Below, in pieces: positions 11,649 through 23,100 of a stretch of 64,000 nucleotides of DNA; positions within the stretch are counted from its first letter, which is position 1, and the number at the start of each line of letters is the position of its first letter. This stretch comes from Antedon mediterranea (lineage: Eukaryota; Echinodermata; Crinoidea; Comatulida; Antedonidae), in contig NC_092671.1 in NCBI RefSeq assembly GCF_964355755.1, positions 38,333,304 through 38,397,303 of the forward strand. Direction: 5' to 3'. Below the pieces are notes generated by a model. That model searched no databases. It was not told the origin of the DNA and saw only the letters and a program-made list of their open reading frames with translations. A program made the translations under genes and the position numbers.

Positions 11649-13758
11649 ATGAATACATTTAAGATGTTGTCTTTTATCAGATGTAATACTAAAATATTAA
11701 GAATTGTTGTACCAAGAATACAGCAATCAAGCGGTCTCCGATTTAAGAGCAACCTCGCTGCTGATGCCCAATCTTGCTCACTGACAGGTAGGTAGGCTTG
11801 TCACAGACAGTGTAAAGTAGTCGTTTATGATTTTCATACGTGGTTGTGGGGGTGAGTGGAGTGAGTCCCTTTATTAAAGCTTAGTTAGAGGTAGGGCTAA
11901 GCCTATCAATTACATTTACTTATTTCTTTCAATTTTTAATGTATATATTTTGTTTAAATGATGATGTATTATTGTTGTAGACTATATATGTTATGCGCGA
12001 TTTGAACGATTTGCGCAATTTGAAATTGCGCAAAAAAATCCTTGCGCAATTTGAAATTGCGCAAAGAATTCTTGCGCAATTTAAAATTGCGCAAGGATTT
12101 TTTTGCGCAATTTCAAATTGCGCAATCAACTTGCGCAATTTCAAATTGCGCAAGAAAATCTTTGCGCAATTTTAAATTGCGCTGCACAATTTGTAAATTG
12201 CGCAAGATAGTTCTTGCGCAAAATGACACCTTTGCGCAATTTGAAAACGAACTGTAAATTTTCAAATTGCGCAACAAAATTCTACCAGACAATCGGTATT
12301 ATAATAATTTATTGGAAACTAAATAACTCAAAATAAAACATAATAAATGCGAAGATAACATGTGTATTACAATTAAATAATATTATCACTGTAACTTGAA
12401 ATAAATCAAAATAAATGTAAAAATTAAGTTTTTAATATTAGTTTAAGCTAGGCCATGTAACCTAGTCAGTATCAGTAGTCCAGACCCTAGCTAGGCTAGA
12501 GTAGTATAGCCGGCCGCCCGCGCCACGCCCGCCTGGTGGAACACCACCGCTTCGTTTTCCTTCGTCGGTTCTTCGACGGTATGCTAACTTATAACAATAT
12601 TTGCACTACTAAAATAAGGAAATGCGATATTTATCTTTAATTTTGAATCATTCTTAGAAATTACTATAAAAATATGGGTGTGCATGATTTCACAATCTGT
12701 CGAAAAACCTTGCGCAATTTGCAGATTACTTGCGCAATTTAATACGTTGCTTGCGCAATTTGAAACACATGTTTCAATTCAAATTGCGCAAGGATTTTTT
12801 TTGCGCAATTTCAAATTGCGCAAATCGTTCAAATCGCGCATAACATATATAAACATAAATAATCTGAAAAGTTTTTTTACAGTGATATTGATTGATAGGA
12901 ATAACATTATTTTTATGTTTTAATTTTCTATTTAAATAATTTTATTTTTTGTGAAGAGTGGGCAGCGAAGGCAACAAATGCTGACTGGGAAAATGTGTTG
13001 ACGCCAGAACAGTACTTTGTTTGTCGAGAAGGGGGTACAGAACAAGTAAGTATGTTAAAACACTGGCTATTGTATTAAATATATATTTTTCCCCCTAAAA
13101 AAATAATTTTTAAAATTTTTGTTGTTGAAATGCCATTTTAATGTCATATAATGTATGTAAATGTATTAAATTGATGTTTTGTTTTCCAACAGCCATTTAC
13201 TGGTATCAATTTTAGTAATTTTGATGAAGGAGTTTACAGATGTGTTTGTTGTTCATCCACATTATTCAGGTAAGTAACCCTTCTGCAAAATAATGCATTT
13301 TATTTTTTAACAACTAAAACAATAACTGTGCAATAAAAAAGATATGCATTATTCCATTCAATAATTATTAATAATACTGAGGTATTTTTTATTGATATTT
13401 AGTTCTGAAGCCAAATACGATTCTGGCTACGGTTGGCCGTCATTCCACTGGGCCGAGAAAGATGGACCATCATGCAGCGTGATGCAAAGACAAGATACGG
13501 GAATTGCGGTCACTCAAGTTCTTTGTTCACATGTAAGTTTTTTTCATCATGAGCAAATAGCAAAGTGGGGTAGATGGTAAATTATATTGACTATATGTAT
13601 ATTGAGAATTTGTTTTATTATTAAAAAGAAATATACATTTATATTTTTATTTTTTTTAGTGCGAATCTCAGCTTGGACATATATTACAAGATTCTAATGA
13701 TTCGTCAATGGATTGTTATTGCATTAACAGTGAAGCACTCCAATTCGAACCTAAATAA
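11649..13758 (+). CDS. MSRB: Methionine-R-sulfoxide reductase B (SelR domain), probably mitochondrial
   Basis: Five exons (11649-11787, 12957-13045, 13193-13269, 13403-13532, 13660-13758) give 177 residues. Residues 1 to about 45 are basic and lack acids (MNTFKMLSFIRCNTKILRIV), like a mitochondrial presequence. The SelR fold follows: LTPEQYFVCREGGTE, PFTG, a first zinc CxxC in YRCVCC, DSGYGWPSF, a second CxxC in VLCSHC, QLGHIL and the active-site CYCINSEAL. MsrB enzymes reduce methionine-R-sulfoxide in proteins using a catalytic Cys or selenocysteine; here a normal TGC Cys precedes Ile-Asn. The usual Arg two residues before it is Cys. Intron 1 carries palindrome-array element copy C. Which vertebrate MSRB it matches is open. 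Confidence 0.9.
11989..12845 (+). mobile_element. Palindrome-array TIR element, copy C (857 bp)
   Basis: It has the same orientation and ends as copy A (TGTTATGCGCG ... CGCGCATAACA), flanked by TATATA on both sides (6-bp target duplication). The long palindrome set is at 12000-12275 and the short set at 12705-12835. The middle (about 12275-12425) differs from copies A and B by unrelated AT-rich sequence, while the CTAG patch and GC-rich hairpin core (about 12510-12580) are kept. It sits in intron 1 of MsrB. Confidence 0.8.
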
Positions 13759-14342
13759 ACTCTTGGTATTCCAGTTAATAGGAAGATTTTGCAACCTTAC
13801 GAATACGATAACACAAACGGATACGTCGCACATTTGTGAAACTTTTGAGCTGATCCCTATTTCATATTCGTAAAGCGTTTTCGTGTTGACGAATATCACC
13901 AGTCATATTCGTAACTACAAAACGAGTATAGTTTTTGATCTATTTTGCATTTTGAATCAGGAATGATTCATGATTATAATATAATTATAGATTTATTGAA
14001 AGTAATTTACTAAAATGCCAGGTCAATTTTGGTAAATAGCAGTTTTTAAAGTTCTCACTCACTTTGATGTTACACTAGGCCTAGGCAGCCAAGCACCAAG
14101 CAATACGTACCTGCGCTTCAAATTTACCGCAGTCATATTTTGGATGGCACCCTCAATACTTCGTTGCTATGCGAAACAGATTTTTACTGGCTTACGAAAA
14201 ACGAAGAGAAAAAAAGCCAAGGCGCACATAAGCAAGGGTTTTTCGTCTTAAGACATCATTTCCTGCCCTCTAGAGTTTAATTTTGCGCATGCGCAAACAT
14301 TTAGCAATTTTGTTGCTAAGACAGTTTGATAAATAAGCTTAA
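13759..14342. other. Intergenic region after MsrB
   Basis: No gene was recognised. Several scattered ATATTCGTA/TACGAATAT-like words in both orientations occur at about 13798-13912, perhaps a decayed palindromic element. The rest is unremarkable. Confidence 0.4.
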
Positions 14343-14968
14343 AGACCCCTTCTTTGCAATTTTGGACGTTTTTTGGAAAATAATACATATATATCACTTT
14401 AAAAACATTAAACCATGTCATTCCTTGTCTTAAATGTACGTTTTATGGTAAATTATGATAAAAAGTGAGAAACAATGCACTACCTAAGTAGCTCGCGGCG
14501 ATCGACCTCTCGTGGACGGTCTTAGGCCTAGCCTAGCTAGGCTTAGTTTTGTAGGCCTAGCTGGTAAACATCGATAACGTACGAACATCGTACGCTAGCT
14601 ATATACCTAGCCTGACGTTGTATAGTTGCTGCATTAATTGTCTTTCTATTTTTGCCAGGCTCCGTTGATACAAATTGGGGAAAACCCGGTATTTTCGCTG
14701 AAAAGTTAGGAGTCTTCCATTTGTTTTGGCTTCACGATCGATCGAAAAGTGGGCGAATTACAGGTGAAAAACAAAAATATCAATCCGCGGGCAATGCATT
14801 TTGGGATTTATAGCGGGCCGCTATAATTATTAGAATCGATTTATTTTTCACATTTTTAACCGTTTAAAGACGAAAAAAGTTATCTCAATAGGACCATATA
14901 GTATTATTTTTACATTAAATATAGTTTGTGATCTTAAATTAGATCTAAAAAACGTAGGGAATGGGGCT
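14343..14968 (-). mobile_element. 626-bp TTAA-flanked element, copy 2, inverted
   Basis: TTAA stands at 14339-14342 and 14969-14972. The sequence is a close reverse complement of 6734-7359 along its whole length, including the CTAG-rich patch and the GATCGATCG stretch, with only scattered substitutions. The equal lengths argue for recent insertions. No protein is encoded. Confidence 0.8.
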
Positions 14969-14972
14969 TTAA

Positions 14973-16122
14973 GCACTTTTGAAATATTATAGCTTAAACA
15001 AAAATATAAGCAAGCAAATTTTGATAAATGCCAACCCTGGGCCTACAATTAGTGAAATGAAGTGTTGAACTCAATTTGATGTACTATCTTTTGCATTTAA
15101 ATTTGTGAACTTAGAAGGGGCCTGGGCCAGCTGCCCAAATCTGCCCCAAGATCTAGTAAATAACTTCTCATTGAAAGTAATTATTTTTTTTATTGATTTT
15201 GAGAATGGTTTGAAAATCTTTCTCGTTTTACAATTTACCAGTTATTATTCTTAGCTTTAATACCGGATAGTATTGAAATAAGGTGCAATGTTCTTTGTAA
15301 GTTGTATTTCTATGCTTTTTATTGAACAGGACATTTTGACAACATTCTGATTTTCTAGAAACATTAGGAATTGAGTAAATACTTATAGCATTGTATATAA
15401 TAGTGAGTGGGACAGTGATTGTTGATGGGGAAGGGTTGATGAGTAAGGGGTGGGGCTGATAGAGAAGGGGGTGGCGCTGATGGGGTGCATAGGATAATTT
15501 GAAATGCTACTTACAAAACAGTATTAATTGTTAATATGTTTACAAACGTCTACATTTTTAATTGTTTGGGTATTTAGTTTAACATGTTGAAAGTTAAAAA
15601 CCAATTACAAATATGCAGTTATAGTTTTTGTACATAATTATATAACATACCTGAATTTAGAGTAAAACAATAGAATTAAAACTCAATACTAAAATATGAT
15701 TTACTTAAATAAATTGCTATAATTGTTGGTAAGAATTAATAAAAGTATATTATGTGATAGGTTTAGTGCTAAGGTTTGATATTTTAAATAGCCTATGGTT
15801 GATATTTGCATACACATTTTCTAAATAAAAACAGTTTACAAATGGTAAAGATTGTTATAATAATTTTCATTTTAATAACCCATTTTTAATACATTATTTC
15901 TGATACTAAAGCGTCCTGGTTTTAGTACACATTGTTTAAAAAACATTTCCCCAAAATACAAGTAAATCAAGCATTTCTTCATTGTCATGTTTATATACTT
16001 TGCAGCGTAGATCTGTTGTTAAATCTCCTGGACTGCATACATTAATGTCACCAGCAAAGTTGTTATCTACCTCCATACAGTTTTTGCTTTCATTCATTCG
16101 AAGCACACAGACTATATTTGGT
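14973..16122. other. Gene-free AT-rich region downstream of MsrB and COX14
   Basis: Probably the 3' ends of two convergent genes. The 69-codon open frame on the - strand at 15936-16145 overlaps the COX14 end in another frame and shows no family features. A degenerate GGGG(T)GG-GCTGATG tandem at 15410-15485 is the only repeat noted. Confidence 0.45.
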
Positions 16123-16302
16123 TCATGCTGATTTTTTAACATCAATTGATTCAGCTACAAGTTCATTTTTAGTAGCGTTCTTGTTCTTGAAGAACTTGTT
16201 CACTCTCTGGCCAACCAGTATTGTACCATAACCAGTCAATATCAGCATTCCAACTGTGAATGATTTGTATCCAACATCAGCCACACGTACACCAAGACTC
16301 AT
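16123..16302 (-). CDS. COX14: COX14-like cytochrome c oxidase assembly factor
   Basis: A single coding exon of 59 residues, too short for most ORF scans. The protein begins MSLGVRVADVGYKSFTVGML, then ILTGYGTILVGQRVNKFF and a Lys/Asn-rich tail. Human COX14 has the same layout: ADIGYKTF, a single hydrophobic segment, VYGGYL, an RVYHYF-like end, and 57 residues in all. COX14 is a small inner-membrane protein that helps COX1 synthesis and early complex IV assembly. Residues of about 12-31 form the membrane segment. A 5' UTR intron is likely: acceptor CCCAG just upstream of the ATG near 16317, candidate donor near 16683. The gene is divergent from PSMA2 and they may share a promoter. Confidence 0.82.
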   Translation of the reverse strand: MSLGVRVADVGYKSFTVGMLILTGYGTILVGQRVNKFFKNKNATKNELVAESIDVKKSA

Positions 16303-17134
16303 CTTGATATCTCTGCTGGGATATAAAAAGAAAGAATTGTAAAATAAAATGTTATGTTGACTGTTTCGCCAGTTGACCTAAACAAAAAATTTGATGAGAG
16401 CTTCTTACTTTAGTAAAGATCCTTATCCAATCATCAGCCTAGAGTGGGCGAAACGTCCTGGGATATCCACGTTCTGGGACGCCACGCCACCTTTTAGCAT
16501 ATTACTCTAGCTAGTACCACTCTAGTTAGGGCCTAGTAGCTAGGTAGGCCTGATAAATATATGCTACAGGCTAGCTAGGCCTATCTGTAGACTGTATATT
16601 TGGCCTATTTATATTGGTGAAAGAACTATAAAACATTCAAGCCTAATTTAATCATTTGCGTTTTTAAAATGAAACAATAATACCTTTAATAAACTAGGCC
16701 TAGGCCGTTCTTGTGTCCGTCGTGGAAAACGTGACGGAGAAATCGACAGCAGCATGATACCGCCCTCTGTTGTTTGGTGAGTCAATAATGGATCCGACCT
16801 TTAAAAAAGTTAAATTTACAAATAAAGTTGGCTCTCAGAGATGACATAAATTATGTAAAAAGTCGAGATTTATTGTAAGATTTGATTTAATATTTGACTG
16901 TTTATCAAAATCCTAATTTACTATGAGCGTGGGTCTATTTATTGAAATATATCCTGTTGGATATTGGTTTTTCTTGGTCTTTTTTATGATTGCATGTTAA
17001 GCAAGAGCTCTGAGTGGATATGATTTTGTGTGATGACTTTCGGTTTTTTCAATTTCGCATGCGAGAGTCCGAGTCAACAATCCCCCAAAGTTTTCAGATA
17101 AAAGAACAGAAACAGTACATTTATACAAATTAAG
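16303..17134. promoter_or_regulatory. Divergent COX14/PSMA2 promoter interval
   Basis: The 832 bp between the two start codons holds the COX14 5' UTR intron and upstream DNA of both genes. The GC-richer part near 16700-16800 is the best place for a bidirectional housekeeping promoter. No TATA box or named factor site was identified with confidence. Confidence 0.4.
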
Positions 17135-20100
17135 ATGACTGAACGATATAGTTTTTCATTAACAACTTTTAGGTAGGGTTTTTATCGTTTTAAAATTATA
17201 TTGATAGATTGAAATGTGCTAGCTAGCTAGCCCTAGACCTAGGCCGGCTAGACTCACGGCTAGACTAGGGAAGCGGTCTAGATTGGTCGGCCGGGTCACC
17301 TATAATAAGAGTAGAGTAGAGCGAGGATAGGACCGAAACTGGGCCGGCCTAGGTAGTACTATACTACTAGGCCTATGTTTTGTATGCAACGATTGCAGAA
17401 TTTGAAATTGTTTTATTCTTTTTGTGAAGTTCTTTTATTTATTAACTTGCATTATAAAGTAGGGCCAGAGGCCTAGACTAGAGGCTAGGACTAATATACA
17501 GTATGTCTAATTTAATTATGTATGTACCATAAAATTAACAAGTTTATCATAATATTGAAAAATAACTTGCAATTGTGCAATTTGAAGCAACTAATTTGAT
17601 TCACGTTGCACAAAAGTAAGAGTTCTTGGTTCTGCAAAGAGCAATAAGGAGCTGAAGCACAATAGGGTATGATGAATCTCATAATTCCTGACATCAAATC
17701 ATTTTTATACTTTCAGTCCATCAGGCAAACTTGTTCAGATTGAGTATGCACTCAACGCAGTTGCTGCCGGAGCATCCTCCGTTGGGATCAAAGCTTCAAA
17801 TGGTGTTGTCATAGCAACAGAGAAAAAGCAAAAATCGATTCTTTATGATGAACATAGCATTAATAAGGTTGAAATGATTACAAAGAATATTGGAATGGTG
17901 TACAGCGGAATGGGTCCAGACTACAGGTATAGTCATCATTCACAGTGATATAATTAAAATGTGGTACACTACCATATTTATTTGAATAAAAGCCTTTGAA
18001 TAAACCCCACCCCATAGAACATCATTTTGATTATACACCTCCTCTTTATTTGTAGTAGAATTCATTGATTGACATGATCTACAATATACAGTACAGCAGT
18101 TTGTTGTATTTTATCACTTTTTGTATTTTATCACTTAATTGTGTTGTATTTTTTAATATCTAGGGTGTATTTATTTGATTATACAACGCAAAAAAGTAAA
18201 TGCCTCCTCCAGGGTGTTTATTCAAATAAATACTGTATTTATTAAATGTTATTGCCTATTTTTACAGTGTGTGTTTGTGCTACTTTTACACCTACTCAGA
18301 TTATCTTTAGGCTTATTTACTGATCACAGCAAGTAACACTAATACATACCCTTTTATTAGTTTATCTTTAAATATGGACACTTAGTTCATATTTTTCTTT
18401 TGTTTAACTCTTATTTCTATCTTTGTACTTAGAGTTTTGGTTAGACGGGCACGTAAGTTGGCCCAGCAATACTATATGGTTTATCAAGAACAGATACCAA
18501 CAGCACAACTTGTACACAAAGTAGCCTCAGTTATGCAAGAATATACACAATCTGGGTAATAAAGTTTGATAAAAAAGTGTGATGTGCCCAAATATGGTAG
18601 TGATATGCCCAAATATGGTAGTGATATGCCCAAATATGGTAGTGATATGCCCAAATATGGTAGTGATATGCCCAAATATGGTAGTGATATGCCCAAATAT
18701 GGTAGTGATATGACGACATCAATTTTTTTGTCACATAAAGTTTGATAGTGTAGACAGAGCGTTAATCTTTTATTTATTAACATAATTAATTGTACAATTT
18801 ATCAAGCATTTGCTAAAACCAAATGTGTGGTGTGCCCAAATATGGTAATGATAGGCTCAAATATGGTAGTGATATATCATGACAATATATGGGCACATCA
18901 CATCTTTCTTAGTCTTAAATTATGAATATCAATTATAAGTCCATGATTTCGGTAAAATCAATCTATACTGAACTCACTGCTTCTTTATTTCTAGGTATGT
19001 CTTAGTTAGAAACTAAGTTTAAAATTTTATTAAAAACCATTTTTAATTTGATTATTACTTAATTTAATTATATTTTTTAAGTGGTGTTCGACCATTTGGT
19101 GTTTCTTTACTGGTTGCTGGCTGGGATGATGATGACCAAAAACCGTTTCTTTTTCAATGTGATCCTTCTGGTGCTTACTTTCCATGGAAAGCAACGGCAA
19201 TGGGAAAGAATTTTGTAAATGGGAAGACATTCCTGGAAAAGCGATACAACGAAGAATTGGAATTGGATGATGCAGTTCACACAGCAATTCTTACACTTAA
19301 GGTGGTTCTTTTATTTTTGTACAAAAGTTTTTTATTAAAAGCTTGGTTCCTACTTGGACACAACGTAGAGGCAACGCAATGAGTTAATCAATCACAAGCG
19401 GCAGTTCAGATGATCTATCATGATTGGTCTTGCAGTGCGCTTACGTCCTTGCATTGCGTCCAAGTGGGAAACAAGGTTGAAGTAATATACTGTTCATTTT
19501 GAGTTTTTAAGCATTGATAGAAGGGAACTCTAGTGGTCTTTTTAAGGAGCAGGAAAGGGCAGTTTTCTTTCAATATGAATTGAATTTGTTTTTTGTTTTT
19601 TTTCTCTCTTTTGTGGGGGTCACCCACATTTATTCATTCCTTTTACAAATATATATTATATAACATACATACATTTTTGTAAAAATATAAAACAATAAAA
19701 TTCAATATATTAGTTAAAAAGGCACTATATCTATACATGTAGGCTACATAAAATCGATGGAGTAAAAGTATGCTTTAAAAACGTACATTTTATGTTTAAT
19801 GCAAGTTATAGTAAAAGTACGACTATCATTTAAATTTACTTTATATTAAGAAATGTATTAAAAATTAGCTGTTTCTTTTATTATTTTTAAATCAGTACTC
19901 ACAATTTTTTATGTTTCTTTTCCTTTTGACCTTGTATAACATCCATTACAATACACCCATACACACATTGATAGACCTATTTACATTTACGAATCAGTTT
20001 AACATAGTTATTATAACATTTGTTTCATTCCACTATTTCTAAACCTTAAAGTTCTGTTCTTACTATGTTGGCTATTTACATTTGTTTGTTTACTTATATG

Positions 20101-23100
20101 TTTGACCGTGTGTTTGTTTGACCGTGTGTTTCAGTCTATGTTTTACCCTAATACATTTATTTCTATCATGTATTAGTTTTAGTATAGGCCTAGGTGTTTG
20201 TTAGTTTTATTATGTATGGCTTTATTATAGGTATGACCTTATCTTTAGCATTATTTCATATATAGAATATTATCATAGCAGATGTGTTAACAATATTATG
20301 AAAGAAACTCCTGTAAAGGGTGCTGTACCTAAAGAAATAATGGTAGGAAGAAAATCATTTACTGATTCAGAAGACAGTAAGGAGGATGAGATATATGTGG
20401 AACGTCAACCTCATCAGCCCTTTCGGAGAACGAAAGGAACAGATAAGAGACGTTAGAAAACATGCAGAAGCTATAGAAAATGTAAATATTGTAAATAGAG
20501 AGTCTTTAAATGTTTATTACACAAATGCACAAAGTATTGTAAAAAAGATGGATGAACTGAAAATGGATATTGAACTCTACAAGCCACACATTATTGGAAT
20601 TACTGAAACGTGGGGCAAGCAAACAGTAACAGACGGTATACTTTCTATTCCTGATTACGACCTTTTCCGAAGGGATCATGATGGCGAAACCTCAGCAGGA
20701 GGAGTAATGTTGCTCTGTCACAAATCCTTGCAGGCCACTTCATGCTATGTGCTAAATGAGAATCAGTTCAACGAAAGTATTTGGTGCAAAATCAAGTTAA
20801 CATTATATGAAACAATATTGATTGGAGTATCAGGCCCGTATGCAGCATTTATAATGGGGCTGCCAAGGGCCCCCAGTCAGGGTCCAGGGGCCGAAGGCCC
20901 TGCAAAAATTTGCGTTATTTGACGTTCTAAAGACCTATGTAAGACTCTCTGTTGTGGCTTGGGCTAGTTGAACGATGGACACCAGAACTTAACGCTTTCA
21001 TGATGAGGCCAACTCAGCAGGGGTGGCGCCAGGATCTTCCCGACGCGGGGGCTACATTCCCCGACGAGGGGGCTATGCGAGCAAAGCGAGCATCACTAGG
21101 CTGTGGGCCAGGGGCCGCCAAGGGCCCCCGGCGGGGGTCCAGGGGGCGAATCCCCAGGAAGCAACGCGTTCTAGCGTCATTTGAGGTCTTTTTAATCAGA
21201 TTTAGGGTAGCCATTTTTTCCATTTTTTATAATGCATAAATAAAATACTGCGTGCAAAAAAACGATGCGCGTTGACTGTTTCAATCCATATTTTTCAATT
21301 TAAAAAATAAAAGTTCAAAGAAAATTTTGAAAAATAGAGTTGGAGGTCCCGGAAATTGGACTTATTATACTTCAAAACATGAAAAAAAATATATAAGTCC
21401 CTATCATGGGTTGTGACTGAGCTAAGAAATGTTTGAAAAATAGAGATGTTAGGTCCCGGAAAATGTACTTCTTGTTCTTCGAAATATGACCAGCTTTATT
21501 GTTGGGGCTGAGCTAAGAAAATGTTTAAAACTAGAGCTGCAGGTCTTCAAAAAATTGCATTTTATACTTTGGAAACATCAGGCCTAGAGGCTTAAAAAAC
21601 GCAAGCGTAGACCTTTTTCAGTCGGGGAAAAAAGTTTATTCCTCCCAGGTGTATGCATGCATACCATCTGGACTTCCGAGTGGTGAGAAATTCATGACAT
21701 ACAGTTGGAAAATAACACATTACACATTTTGGTCCCTGGATGAAACTTGATATCGCGCGTCTCGACCCAACGTTGAACGATTCGTACAAAGGGATACCGC
21801 CAGACAAGTGCGTACCTAGCTATTGTTTAGTAGTAAGTTAGATCGCTGGCAATAATGAATGCATATAAAGTGCATAATATCACTCTGACGTACTCTCACG
21901 GTCAATGAAACGTCGCGGTTTTCTAGGCGCTGAAGCTAGCTACGAAGTGAACGCGAACGCTTTTTACTGTATATTATATTCCCCGACAAAAAGTACACGT
22001 GTTCCCTGACGTTAAGTTGTCTGTATTTCTCCAGCAAACACTTTACCGCGTACATGAAGCGCTAAGCTATTGCTTGTCGTCACATGATCGACTGCGCATG
22101 TTTTACATCGAGTTTGTAGTCAGTTCAGATTCCGTAATTTAATTACTGGTATTTTTTCATTTTATATTAGCATATTTTTGTTTGTATACCATTGATAATG
22201 TAAATTTTGTATATATACAATGATATTGTCTTTAGTTAAACAAGACAAGAAAAAATACCAACCGAGGAAATAGTGGACCTTTTGGGACTTGGGGGGGGGG
22301 GTGCGTCTGCATCCAACGCACCCCCCCTGGATACGGGCCTGAGTATGTTACCGAAGCTGTGTCAGTAGCTCAAGACAAAACAACAGAGCCCTCAATATAC
22401 TAATCGAGGAATCCATGAAGCAGAATGTAACTCATACTGACTGTTAATGGGAGACTTTAATTATCCCCAGATCAAGTGGGAGAAATATAGAGTGGAAGCT
22501 GAAGGCATAAAGGGAGATGATGCTGAGAGTTTCTACGAAACAAGCCAAGACTTATTTCTACATCAGCATGTAATTGAGACGACAAGACACAAAGAAGGAC
22601 AAAGGCCATCAATGCTTGACCTGGTATTGACAAATGATGAAAGTGCAGTTGAAGAGATACAACATTGTAGCCCACTTGGGAAAAGTGATCATGATGTATT
22701 GTTTTTTGAGTATACTTGTTCAAGAAATCCTATTGGAAGTGATGAGAAAAAATTACGGAAAAGGTGATTATGAGAAACTAAATGATTCATTTGGGAAATT
22801 AAATTGGGATGCTCTGCTTGATGATAAAAGTTGTAACCCGGCATGGGAAACATTTATGGAAATCTACAATGCAGAAACTGAAAAATATATACCTAAGAGG
22901 TCAATGAGAAAGAACATGAAACCTGTATGGCTGAAAGCTAGAATAAAGAAGAGTATAAAGAAGAAACACAAATTATACAAAAAGTACAGACAGACAAACC
23001 AGTACAAGGACTACCTTGAGTACAAGAAACAGAGGAATTTCGCAAGTGCAAACGTGAGAAAGGCACGTATAGAACATGAGCAAAAGTTAATGAAGAACTT

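Noticed and set aside
15936-16145. 69-codon open frame on the - strand
   Set aside because: It overlaps the COX14 end in another frame and shows no domain or presequence features.
18484-18783. Open frames with SLPYLGI or YHYHIWA repeats
   Set aside because: Products of the 21-bp tandem unit in the expanded MITE.
20952-21239. GC-rich open frame, Gly/Arg/Pro-rich
   Set aside because: It lies inside the non-autonomous DNA transposon with no recognisable fold; an open frame exists on the other strand too.
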